Shown in pieces: positions 16,552 to 26,514 of a DNA stretch of 64,000 nt. The DNA is from Magnetospira sp. QH-2 (GTDB lineage Bacteria; Pseudomonadota; Alphaproteobacteria; Rhodospirillales; Magnetospiraceae). The translations under genes were made by a program, and so were the position numbers. Numbering within the stretch: position 1 is the first letter of the stretch; every line of letters starts with the position of its first letter. Location: NCBI RefSeq assembly GCF_000968135.1, contig NZ_FO538765.1, positions 3,422,001-3,486,000 on the forward strand, written 5' to 3'. Under the pieces are notes generated by a model, which saw only the letters and a program-made list of their open reading frames with translations, had not been told where the DNA came from and made no database searches.

Positions 16552-17322
16552 TCAGCCGCCGACCGCGTTGAGCCGGGTTTCGAACCGCCGCCTCTCCGGG
16601 ATCCAGCGGTGCAACTGGAACAAAGGTCGGTCTTCCCACCCGGCCGGATACTCGCCAAGGCGGTTATCCGGCGGCAAGGACGGCGTGACCGATGCGGAAC
16701 AGGTGGCCAGGTCCACAGCATAGGGCCGGTGCATATGGCCGCAGAACAAGTGCACGACCTGTTTATGTTCCGCGATCAACCGCAGGAACGCGTCTGCCAA
16801 CACGGGATCGTCGAACTGAAACGGATACTTGGACGTGGTGACCTCGAACGGGGGATGGTGCATGAACAGCGCAGTGGGCCTATCAGGCTGTTCCTTGAGC
16901 AGTTCCTCCAAAAGGCACAGCCGGACCGAACAGGTGGTCCCAATGCGGCTTTCCCGGTTCTGGGTGTCCATGGCGATCAGTCGCACAGGGAAGCCTTCCA
17001 CGCTGTAAATCAGGAACCCCTCGACCATTTTTGCCTGACCAAGACCCTCGAGCCCTTCTACCAGGTTGGCGCCGCGATCACGGTTGCCCAGGGCGAAATG
17101 CACCGGAATATCGAGGTCACTCATCATGGACCTGGCGGCCTGGTATTCTTCCGGTTTGCCGTCTTGGGTCACGTCGCCGGTATGCAAGATCAGGTCGGGC
17201 TTTTCATCGATCTCGCCCATATGGGCAACAAAAGCCTCCAACGCCGCAACGCGCCCAAGGGTTCGAGACTCGTCCCCTTCGGGTTGGATCAAATGGGTAT
17301 CGGAGATTTGAGCGATCAGCAT
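16552..17322 (-). CDS. Calcineurin-like metallophosphoesterase (CpdA-like)
   Basis: 256 residues from the ATG at 17322, taken because the family begins directly with MLIAQISDTHL; the longer frame adds 42 unrelated residues. The dimetal motifs are all present: ISDTH (DxH), HTGDVTQDG (GD), GNRD in place of the usual GNHD, HHPP, and CGHMHR (GHxH). This set matches class III cyclic nucleotide phosphodiesterases and related phosphoesterases acting in the cytoplasm. The His-to-Arg change in GNHD might alter the metal site or substrate. The substrate is unproved. It is divergent from the small gene at 17417. Confidence 0.88.
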   Translation of the reverse strand: MLIAQISDTHLIQPEGDESRTLGRVAALEAFVAHMGEIDEKPDLILHTGDVTQDGKPEEYQAARSMMSDLDIPVHFALGNRDRGANLVEGLEGLGQAKMVEGFLIYSVEGFPVRLIAMDTQNRESRIGTTCSVRLCLLEELLKEQPDRPTALFMHHPPFEVTTSKYPFQFDDPVLADAFLRLIAEHKQVVHLFCGHMHRPYAVDLATCSASVTPSLPPDNRLGEYPAGWEDRPLFQLHRWIPERRRFETRLNAVGG

Positions 17323-17416
17323 CGGGTTCCAAACATTTCTTTTTTGGGCCAGAGGCCGCAAAGCATTTTCCTGCGCCGGGACCATCGCTATATACACAGG
17401 ATCGCGACGGGAGGAA

Positions 17417-17605
17417 ATGATGCCGTATGTTGAAGTCAGAGATGCCACCGGGACCCTGATCCATACCTATGAGATGGTGGTCGGTGAATATGGCACGCTG
17501 GTTACGGACGAGGATCTGTTCGAAGTGGCGAAACAGAACGTCATCGAGGATGAACTGGTGAGTCCGGATCAGGCTGACAAGCTGTCGTTTCGGGTGACCG
17601 GATAG
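17417..17605 (+). CDS. Small conserved-looking protein, unknown
   Basis: 62 residues; GGGAGG lies 5 bases before the second ATG at 17420, so translation may begin there. The sequence is acidic with two short beta-like segments (YVEVRDATGTLIHTYEMVVGEYGTLV) and a helix (DEDLFEVAKQNVIEDELV). No motif is recognised. It is divergent from the metallophosphoesterase with about 95 bp between starts. Confidence 0.65.
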   Translation: MMPYVEVRDATGTLIHTYEMVVGEYGTLVTDEDLFEVAKQNVIEDELVSPDQADKLSFRVTG

Positions 17606-18008
17606 TCCGATGAGGGGCGGTGAGCGGTTCGGGAGACTCGCTTATCCACCGACGGCGCAACGATCCCGCGGCCAAAAGGCCCAGGAAGGGAACCTATCCG
17701 TGGTAACGCGGAGCAAGCTCCCTCGACAGGTCCTCCGCCCCCGCCTTGCGCGCCAAAAGTGAATTTTGATCATTTGGTCCAATTTCATGACCCCTTATGG
17801 ATTTGAATGGAAACCAGACCTGCCGATCCCTTTGCGTTCATACAAATAACCGGGAGTTGATGAAATCCCCATTTCCTCGATTTTCTCCTTCCAATCCGTA
17901 AGGTGATGGAGAACAATACCAAGGGGCAGATGTCTGATTTTCACCGAGAGATTTGGGTCTGGTCATGGCGGCACGGACAAGCCGACCGAACAAGGGGGGC
18001 GTATCAAC
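17606..18008. other. 403-bp intergenic region upstream of frdA
   Basis: This stretch should hold the frd operon promoter. I see no ORF, tRNA or clear Rho-independent terminator. TTGAT occurs at two places, but neither is followed at the right spacing by ATCAA, so no complete FNR-type box is visible. A run of G just upstream of the GTG at 18009 serves as the ribosome site. Confidence 0.5.
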
Positions 18009-19757
18009 GTGGAAATTATTGAGACGGATATTGCCATCATCGGGGCCGGAGCGGCGGGCATTAGCGCCGCCATTGCCATTGCCGAAATCGATCCGAACGT
18101 AAAAATTTCTTTGATATCAAAAGTATACCCGATGCGCAGCCACACCTGTGCCGCCGAAGGGGGGGCCGCGGGCGTCGCCAAACCCGAAGACAGCCTGGAT
18201 AAGCATTTCGACGATACGGTTGCCGGCGGGGATTGGCTTTGCGATCAGGATGCCGTCGAATGGTTCGTCGAACAGGCGCCGAAGGAACTGGCTCGGATCG
18301 AGCGCTGGGGATGCCCCTGGAGTCGCGACAAGGATGGCAACGTCGCGGTGCGACCGTTTGGTGGCATGAAGGTCGAACGGACTTGGTATGCCGCGGACAA
18401 AACCGGCTTCCACATATTGCATACCTTGTTTCAGACGTCCCTCCAATATCCATCCATCCAGCGTTTTGACGAGTACTACTCAACGGATCTGATTGCCGAT
18501 GATGGCCGCTGCCAAGGGGTAACGGCGATCGATATGCGCAGTGGCCAGTTGAAGGCCTTCGCGGCGAAAAGCGTTATTATCGCCACCGGCGGCGCCGGAC
18601 GGGTATTTCCGTTCACCACCAACGGGGCAATCAAAACCGGTGACGGCATGGCCATGGCCTATCGGGCCGGGGTCCCGCTCAAGGACATGGAGTTCGTTCA
18701 ATACCATCCAACGGGCCTGCCGGGCACCGGGATCCTGATGACGGAAGGGTGCCGAGGCGAAGGCGGCATTCTGGTCAACAAGGACGGCTATCGGTACCTA
18801 CAGGATTACGGCATGGGGCCGCCCGACCCCTGGCCGCGCAAGAAGGCCATGGAATTGGGACCGCGCGATATTCTGTCCCAGGCATTTTGGCATGAGCAGC
18901 AAAAAGGCCGCACCATTCAGACGCCCCATGGGGATGTCGTTCATCTGGACATGCGTCACCTGGGCGAGGCCTTGATCGATGAGCGCCTGCCGTTCGTTCG
19001 CGATCTGGCGCGCAGCTATATGGGCGTCGACATGGTCCATGATCCGGTGCCGGTCCGTCCCGTGGTCCACTACACCATGGGGGGCATCGATACTGATCGC
19101 TCGGCCCGGACTCCTTTGGACGGCTTGTTCGCCGCCGGTGAATGTGCCTGTGTCAGCATCAATGGCTCCAATCGGCTGGGCTCCAATTCCTTGACGGAAT
19201 GCTTGGTCTTTGGGCGGGAAGCCGGCAAGCACGCGGCGGAGCAAGTGGCCAAGACCGCGTCGCCGAATGCCGCGCTAGTGAAAGAAAAGCGGGATCAATC
19301 CCAAGCGGCATTGGCCGAGCTGTTCATGCGAACGAATACCGGTGAAAGCGTTTCTGGATTGCGCCGGGAAATGAACGATACCATGGAAAGCGGCGCGGGG
19401 ATCTACCGCAGCGCCGATTCCCTGAGCGAGACCTGTAAGACCGTTGCCCAGCTTCGCGACCGCTTCAACGCGATCTCGCTCGAAGACAAGAGCAACGTTT
19501 ACAACACCGACCTGATCCAGGCCCTGGAATTGAAGTCGATGATCGAAGTTGCCGAAACCATGGCGCACTCGGCCCTTCAAAGACGTGAATCACGCGGCTC
19601 GCATCAACGTCTCGACGTCACGGAACGAGACGACAAGAACTTCCTCAAACACACACTGGTACAATACCAAGGCGCCGACGCTCCCAGCATTGATTACCGG
19701 GATGTGGTCATTACCAAATCACAGCCAGGACAACGGGTCTATGGAGGTGAAAAGTGA
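18009..19757 (+). CDS. frdA: Fumarate reductase flavoprotein subunit
   Basis: 582 residues starting at GTG. The N-terminal dinucleotide fold IIGAGAAGISAA is followed by SHTCAAEGG, in which His45 corresponds to the FAD-linked histidine of E. coli FrdA. Active-site segments HPTGLPGTGILMTEGCRGEGG and VVHYTMGGI are intact. The subunit reduces fumarate (or oxidises succinate) on the cytoplasmic face. It overlaps frdB by 4 bp. The separate frdC and frdD type anchors, the absence of SDH-type cytochrome b genes, and the neighbouring rquA point to fumarate reduction with rhodoquinol rather than the TCA-cycle succinate dehydrogenase. Confidence 0.95.
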   Translation: MEIIETDIAIIGAGAAGISAAIAIAEIDPNVKISLISKVYPMRSHTCAAEGGAAGVAKPEDSLDKHFDDTVAGGDWLCDQDAVEWFVEQAPKELARIERWGCPWSRDKDGNVAVRPFGGMKVERTWYAADKTGFHILHTLFQTSLQYPSIQRFDEYYSTDLIADDGRCQGVTAIDMRSGQLKAFAAKSVIIATGGAGRVFPFTTNGAIKTGDGMAMAYRAGVPLKDMEFVQYHPTGLPGTGILMTEGCRGEGGILVNKDGYRYLQDYGMGPPDPWPRKKAMELGPRDILSQAFWHEQQKGRTIQTPHGDVVHLDMRHLGEALIDERLPFVRDLARSYMGVDMVHDPVPVRPVVHYTMGGIDTDRSARTPLDGLFAAGECACVSINGSNRLGSNSLTECLVFGREAGKHAAEQVAKTASPNAALVKEKRDQSQAALAELFMRTNTGESVSGLRREMNDTMESGAGIYRSADSLSETCKTVAQLRDRFNAISLEDKSNVYNTDLIQALELKSMIEVAETMAHSALQRRESRGSHQRLDVTERDDKNFLKHTLVQYQGADAPSIDYRDVVITKSQPGQRVYGGEK

Positions 19758-20527
19758 GCGAGCGGCAGATCACGCTGGAAGTCTTGCGCTATCGGCCGGA
19801 AAGCGATTCCGAACCGGTGTTCCAATCCTACAGCGTTCCTTGCCAAGAGGAATGGGTGGTGCTGGATGCGCTCAACTACGTCAAGGACCATCTCGACCGC
19901 ACCTTGAGCTATCGATGGTCCTGCCACATGGCGGTCTGCGGGAGCTGCGCCATGGTCATCAATGACGAGCCCATGTTGTCGTGCAAGGCGTTTCTGCGCG
20001 ATTTGCCGGATCATATCCGGGTGGAGCCGCTTCACAACTTCCCGATCGAACGGGATTTGATGATCTCGCTCGACGATTTCATGGCCAAGCTCAAAAGCGT
20101 CAAGCCCTACCTGGTCCCCAAACAACCCGTGACCGAACCAGATGGCACCTACAAGCAATCCTCGGCGCAGTTAAACAAGTTCAAGTCCTTCGCCATGTGC
20201 ATCAACTGTATGGCTTGTTATTCCGTCTGCCCACAGTATGCGCTGAACGAAGGATTTGCCGGACCGGCGGCGCTGGCCCTGGCACACCGCTACAACGCGG
20301 ATAGCCGGGATGAGGGGCGCTCTGTCCGCGAGGATGTGGTGGCCAGCAACACCGGCATCTGGGAATGCACATTCGTCGGCGCCTGTTCCGAGGTATGTCC
20401 GAAACACGTCGATCCTGCCGCCGCCATCCAGCAGACCAAGATCGCCAGCACCGTCGATTACTTCAAGTATTTGCTGTTGCCCGGCAAAGGCCGGGTGGGC
20501 AAACAAGGGACGGGAAACGGGAAATGA
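19754..20527 (+). CDS. frdB: Fumarate reductase iron-sulfur subunit
   Basis: 257 residues. The cluster ligands are plain: SCHMAVCGSCAM with a later Cys in MLSC for the [2Fe-2S] centre, CINCMACYSVCP for the [4Fe-4S] centre, and CTFVGACSEVCPKHVDP for the [3Fe-4S] side. The subunit carries electrons from quinol bound at the membrane anchors to the flavin of FrdA. Both ends overlap neighbouring genes by 4 bp (ATGA), giving tight coupling. Confidence 0.95.
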   Translation: MSERQITLEVLRYRPESDSEPVFQSYSVPCQEEWVVLDALNYVKDHLDRTLSYRWSCHMAVCGSCAMVINDEPMLSCKAFLRDLPDHIRVEPLHNFPIERDLMISLDDFMAKLKSVKPYLVPKQPVTEPDGTYKQSSAQLNKFKSFAMCINCMACYSVCPQYALNEGFAGPAALALAHRYNADSRDEGRSVREDVVASNTGIWECTFVGACSEVCPKHVDPAAAIQQTKIASTVDYFKYLLLPGKGRVGKQGTGNGK

Positions 20528-20916
20528 GCAATCAACCTTATATCCGGCCAATACCGTCGTCATGGTGGATGCGCCAAGGGCGCTATGTGCGCTACATGAT
20601 CCGCGAGGCGACCTGCTTGTTCATCGGGCTGCAGGCATTTGTCCTGATCGTCGGCATCTATCGATTGTCCCAGGGCCCCGAAGCCTACGACGCCTATCTG
20701 GCCGCTCTCTGGAGCCCCATGGGCCTGCTCATGTGTCTGGCAATTTTGGTGGCGGCGGTGATCCACTCGATCACCTGGTTCAATCTGACCCCCAAAGCCA
20801 TGCCGCTTTGGATCGGTGACAAGCAAGCGCCGGGATGGATCATCGTCGGCGCCCATTACGGCGGGTGGTTCGTGGTCTCGGTGGCCTTTTTATTGCTGGC
20901 GGGGGGGATTTTCTGA
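20524..20916 (+). CDS. frdC: Fumarate reductase membrane anchor C
   Basis: 130 residues starting in the frdB stop (ATGA). The opening RPIPSSWWMRQGRYVRYMIREATCLF matches the FrdC N-terminus (RPM..TWW....FYRFYMLREGT in E. coli). Three membrane helices follow, the middle one with HSITWFNLTPKAMP, equivalent to the HTKTWFELAPKA quinone-site region of FrdC. With FrdD it anchors the complex and forms the quinol site. It is of the haem-free QFR type: the usual haem-ligand pattern of SDH anchors is not seen. Confidence 0.92.
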   Translation: MSNQPYIRPIPSSWWMRQGRYVRYMIREATCLFIGLQAFVLIVGIYRLSQGPEAYDAYLAALWSPMGLLMCLAILVAAVIHSITWFNLTPKAMPLWIGDKQAPGWIIVGAHYGGWFVVSVAFLLLAGGIF

Positions 20917-20917
20917 A

Positions 20918-21265
20918 ATGGCCCGTTCAAACAAACCCATTGTCTGGGGAATGTTCGCCGCTGGCGGAACCGCAAGTGCCTTTCTGGTGCCTGTCGTGAT
21001 GGTGGTATTAGGCTTCGCCGTCCCCTTGGGCCTGTTGCCCGCGGAGGCGCTTTCCTTTGACCGCGTTTACGCCATTGTCGCCCATCCGCTGGGCCGTTTG
21101 GTGATGATGGGCTTTATTACGGTTTGTCTCTGGCATGCCGCGCACCGAACAAGGACAACGGTACACGATTTGGGCATTCACAATGATCGCGCAACGATGA
21201 CGGTCTGTTACGGCGTTGCCGGGCTGGGAACCGTCCTGACCGCAGTTTTTCTAATTCTCTTGTAA
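20918..21265 (+). CDS. frdD: Fumarate reductase membrane anchor D
   Basis: 115 residues with three predicted helices. The start NKPIVWGMFAAGGTASAFLVPV and the loop LWHAAHRTRTTVHDLGIH match FrdD, where the E. coli counterpart reads WHGMHRIHHGLHDLKIH. It begins 1 bp after the frdC stop. It completes the QFR complex. The next gene, rquA, begins 33 bp later with no terminator in between. Confidence 0.92.
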   Translation: MARSNKPIVWGMFAAGGTASAFLVPVVMVVLGFAVPLGLLPAEALSFDRVYAIVAHPLGRLVMMGFITVCLWHAAHRTRTTVHDLGIHNDRATMTVCYGVAGLGTVLTAVFLILL

Positions 21266-21298
21266 TCCCCCCCGCACAGGTTCCGTAAAGGTATTGCA

Positions 21299-22027
21299 AT
21301 GGACCAAATCGTCATCGACCCGGAATCCGGTACCCCTCCTGCTGTCTCCCCTCCATCCATCCCCAAATACCTGATCGATACCTATGATTGGGCTTATCTA
21401 AACCCGACCGGCGTTCGCCTGTTGGACCGAGATATCATGGTTCGGACGATCCTGTGGGGAAATGCCAATCGACTCATGCAGGCGGCATTCAAGGAATTCA
21501 AACCGGGGGAAAAGGTTCTTCAGGCGGCTCAGGTCTACGGTCAGTTCTCTGCCAATTTGGCCCGTCACATCGGCCCCGAAGGCCAGTTGGATGTGGTTGA
21601 TATCGTTCCGCTGCAAGTCAAAAATTGTGGTGAACGCCTCAAAGACTTCCCCTGGGCCCGGGCTCGTCTGGCCGATGCCGCCGAGCCGGGCGGGGGACCC
21701 TATGACGCCATTTGTTGCTATTTTTTACTGCATGAAATGCCGCACCAAAAGAAGGTCGATGTTGTTCGGGGATTGTTGGAGAGTGTGCGCCCGGGGGGCA
21801 GGGTCTGCTTTGTCGATTACCACAAGCCCGCGCGCTGTCATCCCTTGAGAGGTCTCATGGGCCTGATCTGGCGCAAACTTGAACCCTATGCCATCGAGCT
21901 GACGGAAACAGACATCAAGACATTGGCGGGCGATTTCGAGAGGGTCTCATGGTCGAAGGAAACTTTTTTTGGCGGATTGTACCAAAAAGTCGTGGCGACG
22001 CGTTCTGCGGGTCAATCCGTGGCGTAG
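21299..22027 (+). CDS. rquA: Rhodoquinone biosynthesis protein RquA
   Basis: 242 residues of class I SAM-methyltransferase-like fold: the SAM region is VLQAAQVYGQFSANLARHIGPEG, followed by LDVVDIVPLQVKN, then a CCYFLLHEMPHQKK segment and GGRVCFVDYHKP. This pattern fits RquA, first identified in Rhodospirillum rubrum as required to convert ubiquinone to rhodoquinone (established knowledge). The VLQAAQVYG loop departs from the usual GxGxG motif, as expected for that family. It stands 33 bp after frdD, so the low-potential quinone enzyme and the fumarate reductase that would use it are probably co-transcribed. Confidence 0.88.
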   Translation: MDQIVIDPESGTPPAVSPPSIPKYLIDTYDWAYLNPTGVRLLDRDIMVRTILWGNANRLMQAAFKEFKPGEKVLQAAQVYGQFSANLARHIGPEGQLDVVDIVPLQVKNCGERLKDFPWARARLADAAEPGGGPYDAICCYFLLHEMPHQKKVDVVRGLLESVRPGGRVCFVDYHKPARCHPLRGLMGLIWRKLEPYAIELTETDIKTLAGDFERVSWSKETFFGGLYQKVVATRSAGQSVA

Positions 22028-22035
22028 CAGACCGC

Positions 22036-22052
22036 CTCGCGACACGCGCGAG
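22036..22052. terminator. Possible bidirectional hairpin between rquA and ettA
   Basis: CTCGCG and CGCGAG form a 6-bp stem with a 5-nt loop in the 27-bp gap between two convergent genes. There is no T-run, so its strength is uncertain. Confidence 0.35.
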
Positions 22053-22054
22053 CG

Positions 22055-23734
<1,680 letters not shown>

Positions 23735-23930
23735 GGGGAGTCCTCGGAACGCGGATGGGAAATTGCTGTGCGCTTTGTACGGCAGCGGGACCGGAAGGGC
23801 AAGCGTAGGGGGAAGACCACCCGCCGGGCCCCCTCAACGGACCGGTCGGGTTTAGGGTTCTCTAATACGGTCCCTTCGCATAAGATCAGCGGCGGATTCG
23901 GATATTGGCGGGAAAACAACGGCTAACGCT

Positions 23931-24746
23931 ATGGAATTGGACCTGGATGGCGGGCGCTTGCTGATTTTCCTTGGCGGGTTGTCGCTGTTTCTCATCTTGG
24001 AAACCCTCCTGCCCGCTCGCTCATGGCAGGACAGCCGCCTCAAGCGCATCTTCTTTCACGCCTCGGTCGCGGCCTTCAACACCGTTCTCGTGCGTGTGCT
24101 GATCTACGTGCCATTTCTGCTGTGGATCGTTTACGTGGAACAGCAAGGCTGGGGCCTTTCTCGTTGGCTGGGGCTGGATGGCTGGCTGGAGATCGTGCTC
24201 TCGCTCATCATGCTCGACCTGTTCGACTATTTCTGGCATCGCGCCAACCATCGCCTTCCCTTTCTCTGGCGGTTCCATAAGGCGCACCACGCGGATAACG
24301 AGATGGATGTTTCCACCGCCCTGCGCTTTCATCCGGGAGAGCTGTTCCTGTCCTCCCTCGCCAAGGCGTCGTGGGTGCTGATCTGGGGGCCGACGGCCAT
24401 TGCCTGGTTCGTGTTCGAAGGGTTGATCAGTCTCTGCGCCCAGTTCCACCACAGCAATATCGATCTGCCCGATTCCGTCGAGCGGATTCTCGCCCGCGTC
24501 ATCGTCACGCCCCGTTTTCATACCTCTCACCATGTGGTGGAGCGGGCCCATGGCGATGCCAATTTCTCGACCATCTTCAGTTTCTGGGATCCCCTGTTCC
24601 GAAGCTACAACCAGGTCACCCCGGGTCCGAACGGCAAGCTGGCGGCGGATGCCATCGGGCTGCCCGAAGCCCGGGACCTGACGCTTTCGTACCGGGCCTG
24701 GTTCTCGGAACCTTTCATGCGTCGGAACACCGGCTTGCCTGAGTAG
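23931..24746 (+). CDS. Sterol desaturase / fatty acid hydroxylase family protein
   Basis: 271 residues, integral membrane. Hydrophobic helices lie near 10-30, 45-70 and 80-100. The di-iron histidine motifs are present: WHRANH, FHKAHH and FHTSHH followed by HVVERAHGDANF. Proteins of this superfamily hydroxylate or desaturate lipids using O2 in the membrane. The substrate (sterol, fatty acid, hopanoid or carotenoid) cannot be read from sequence. It is divergent from ettA, with ~195 bp between. Confidence 0.9.
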   Translation: MELDLDGGRLLIFLGGLSLFLILETLLPARSWQDSRLKRIFFHASVAAFNTVLVRVLIYVPFLLWIVYVEQQGWGLSRWLGLDGWLEIVLSLIMLDLFDYFWHRANHRLPFLWRFHKAHHADNEMDVSTALRFHPGELFLSSLAKASWVLIWGPTAIAWFVFEGLISLCAQFHHSNIDLPDSVERILARVIVTPRFHTSHHVVERAHGDANFSTIFSFWDPLFRSYNQVTPGPNGKLAADAIGLPEARDLTLSYRAWFSEPFMRRNTGLPE

Positions 24747-24798
24747 GCCGCTAGTGATAATGCGATACACAACCAATCAACCCGGAGGAAAATGAACC

Positions 24799-25062
24799 AT
24801 GAAAAAATTTCTGACCCTGTCTTTGCTGTCTTTGGTACTCGTGCCGTTCGTTGCCAATGCCGCCGAGCATGGGGGCACCCCCATGACCAAGAAAGCCACC
24901 GCCAGCGAGCATGCGGGTGAAGCGGCGAAGAAGAAGGCCGACGAAGCCTCCGAGCATGCGGGCGAAGCGGCGAAGAGCAAGGCCTCCGAAGCCTCCGAGC
25001 ACGCGGGCGAAGCGGTGAAGAAGAAGAAGGTCGATGAACATGCGGGCACCCCGGTGAAATAG
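24799..25062 (+). CDS. Small secreted repeat protein (EHAGEA repeats), unknown
   Basis: 87 residues with a clean signal peptide (MKKFLTLSLLSLVLVPFVANA). The mature chain is almost entirely three 15-residue repeats of the form ASEHAGEAAKKKADE, flanked by partial copies EHGGTPMTKK and EHAGTPVK. It is highly charged and predicted helical, with one His per repeat, which could allow metal or anion binding (inference). GGAGG precedes the ATG. The next gene, also secreted, begins 11 bp later. Confidence 0.75.
   Translation: MKKFLTLSLLSLVLVPFVANAAEHGGTPMTKKATASEHAGEAAKKKADEASEHAGEAAKSKASEASEHAGEAVKKKKVDEHAGTPVK
24901..25035. repeat. Three 45-bp in-frame tandem repeats
   Basis: Units at 24901-24945, 24946-24990 and 24991-25035 are similar at DNA and protein level and encode the 15-residue EHAGEA repeats. 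Confidence 0.9.
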
Positions 25063-25073
25063 GACTGGGCGCC

Positions 25074-25532
25074 ATGTCGCGATGCATTGGAATTCTTTTG
25101 ACTCTGGCCTGGCTGTCCGGCGCCTTTGCCTTGGCGACCGGACCGGCCATCGCGGACGAGGAGAAAAACACGTACTACGCCGAAGACATCAAGGCATCGA
25201 TGAAGAAACACATCCAAGCCAAGGTAGATGACGACGGCGTATTCCATATGCTCGATGATAAAACCGGGGAAACGCTGGCGTTGAAGTTCGTCCAGATCCA
25301 TGACCCGGTGAGACAGATCGGTACTGATATCTATTTTGCCTGCACCGATTTCCACGTGGTAGGCGAACCGGACAAGCTCTACGATCTCGATTTCTGGATG
25401 AATGACAAGACCGGAGAATTGAAGGTCTTCCAATCCAAGGTCCATAAGGAGCCTCGGAAGTCGTGGCTTTATGGGTGGTACAAGCAGCCGCGCTATACCT
25501 TCGTCAATGACGAGATCGAGTACTTGTACTGA
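25074..25532 (+). CDS. Secreted protein of unknown function
   Basis: 152 residues with a signal peptide (cleavage near AIA-DE, residue 25). The mature domain reads as one alpha/beta unit: FHMLDDKTGETLALKFVQIHDPVRQIG, YFACTDFHV, LYDLDFWMNDKTGELKVFQSKVHKEP, WYKQPRYTFVNDEIEYLY. Two DDKTG/NDKTG turns suggest a duplicated hairpin. I do not recognise the family. It follows the small repeat protein by 11 bp and is closed by a good terminator, so these two form an operon. Confidence 0.7.
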   Translation: MSRCIGILLTLAWLSGAFALATGPAIADEEKNTYYAEDIKASMKKHIQAKVDDDGVFHMLDDKTGETLALKFVQIHDPVRQIGTDIYFACTDFHVVGEPDKLYDLDFWMNDKTGELKVFQSKVHKEPRKSWLYGWYKQPRYTFVNDEIEYLY

Positions 25533-25557
25533 TCATGACATCCGCCCCTCGTTGCGC

Positions 25558-25586
25558 AAGGCCCCGCCAAACGGTGGGGCCTTTTT
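25558..25586 (+). terminator. Rho-independent terminator
   Basis: AAGGCCCC pairs with GGGGCCTT, extended inward by GCC/GGT around an AAAC loop, and is followed by a T-run. It lies 25 bp after the stop of the secreted protein gene. Confidence 0.9.
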
Positions 25587-25670
25587 GCTTAATGCGGACA
25601 ATGGAACGAAAGGCTCTCCCGCTTTCCGCCTCAACCCTTGTCAGGAACGACGATTGCCGCCCATTGGGGG

Positions 25671-26102
25671 CTATAAATGGCCCTCCACCCAAGCCAGCAA
25701 ATGGTTCAGGCTCATGGCCCCCGCTTCCCGAGCGATTTCTTTTCCGTCCTTGAAAAGCACCATGGTGGGCAGGCCGCGGATGCCATGGCGCCCGGCCAGG
25801 GCCTGTTCCTCGTCGGTATCCACCTTGGCCAGGCGGACCCGGGGCTCCAGGTGCCCGGCGGCCTGGGCAAACAGGGGCTCCATGCGGATACAAGGAGCGC
25901 ACCAATCGGCGAAGAAATCCACCAGCACCGGCAGGTCACAAGCCTCGATATGGGCGTCGAAGGAATCGCCGGTGAGAAGAATGGGCTTGCCAGGAAACAG
26001 CGGCTTGTCACAGGCGGCGCAGACATTGCCCTTGGCCGGTTTATGGTGCAGTTGAGTGGTCTCCCCGCAATGGGGGCAAACGATGCGATGATGGTCGGAC
26101 AT
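25671..26102 (-). CDS. trxC: Thioredoxin 2 (zinc-finger thioredoxin)
   Basis: 143 residues from the ATG at 26102; the longer frame adds unrelated sequence. An N-terminal zinc ribbon has CPHC and CAAC pairs, followed by a thioredoxin domain with active site WCAPC, cis-Pro in GLPTM and the usual KVDTDEEQ strand. The ribbon identifies TrxC rather than TrxA. The middle Gly of WCGPC is Ala, a mild variation that may shift redox potential. TrxC is a cytoplasmic disulfide reductase often induced by oxidants. Confidence 0.9.
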   Translation of the reverse strand: MSDHHRIVCPHCGETTQLHHKPAKGNVCAACDKPLFPGKPILLTGDSFDAHIEACDLPVLVDFFADWCAPCIRMEPLFAQAAGHLEPRVRLAKVDTDEEQALAGRHGIRGLPTMVLFKDGKEIAREAGAMSLNHLLAWVEGHL

Positions 26103-26202
26103 GGGTGCCTCTGGTTCCTTTTTTCGCCGATGGTGCTTATATGTGTCCCAACGGCGCCCGGTAAAGGGCCATCCTGATTCACCTAGGCACGGAGATCCAA
26201 CC

Positions 26203-26514
26203 ATGTATATCGCCATGAACCGCTTCCGAATCGCCCTCGGGCGCGGCGCCGACTTTGAAAAGGTCTGGGCCGAACGGGACAGTCATCTGAAAGAGGTGCC
26301 CGGATTCGTCGAGTTCAACCTGCTCAAGGGCCCGGAAGCCGAGGATCATGTGCTTTATGCCTCCCATACCATCTGGGACTCCTATCAGGCGTTCGAAGAC
26401 TGGACCAAGTCGGAAGCCTTCCGTCAGGCCCATGCGGGCGCTGGAGGCAATCGCGATCTTTATTTGGGGCCGCCGCAGTTCGAGGGTTTCGAGTCGGTGC
26501 AGAAGGTGAAATGA
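26203..26514 (+). CDS. Antibiotic biosynthesis monooxygenase-type, IsdG-like haem oxygenase
   Basis: 103 residues from an ATG with GGAG 8 bases upstream. It has the ferredoxin-like fold of ABM-domain proteins. Asn6, Trp67 and His77 coincide with the Asn7/Trp67/His77 haem-degrading triad of IsdG/IsdI (known from the family), with the right spacing (FEDWTKSEAFRQAHAG). It would then cleave haem to release iron in the cytoplasm. No haem uptake genes are adjacent. The start of the methyltransferase gene overlaps its stop by 4 bp. Confidence 0.78.
   Translation: MYIAMNRFRIALGRGADFEKVWAERDSHLKEVPGFVEFNLLKGPEAEDHVLYASHTIWDSYQAFEDWTKSEAFRQAHAGAGGNRDLYLGPPQFEGFESVQKVK

Noticed and set aside
17606-18008. 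FNR-type box upstream of frdA
   Set aside because: TTGAT half-sites occur but no ATCAA follows at 4 bp, so the site is incomplete.
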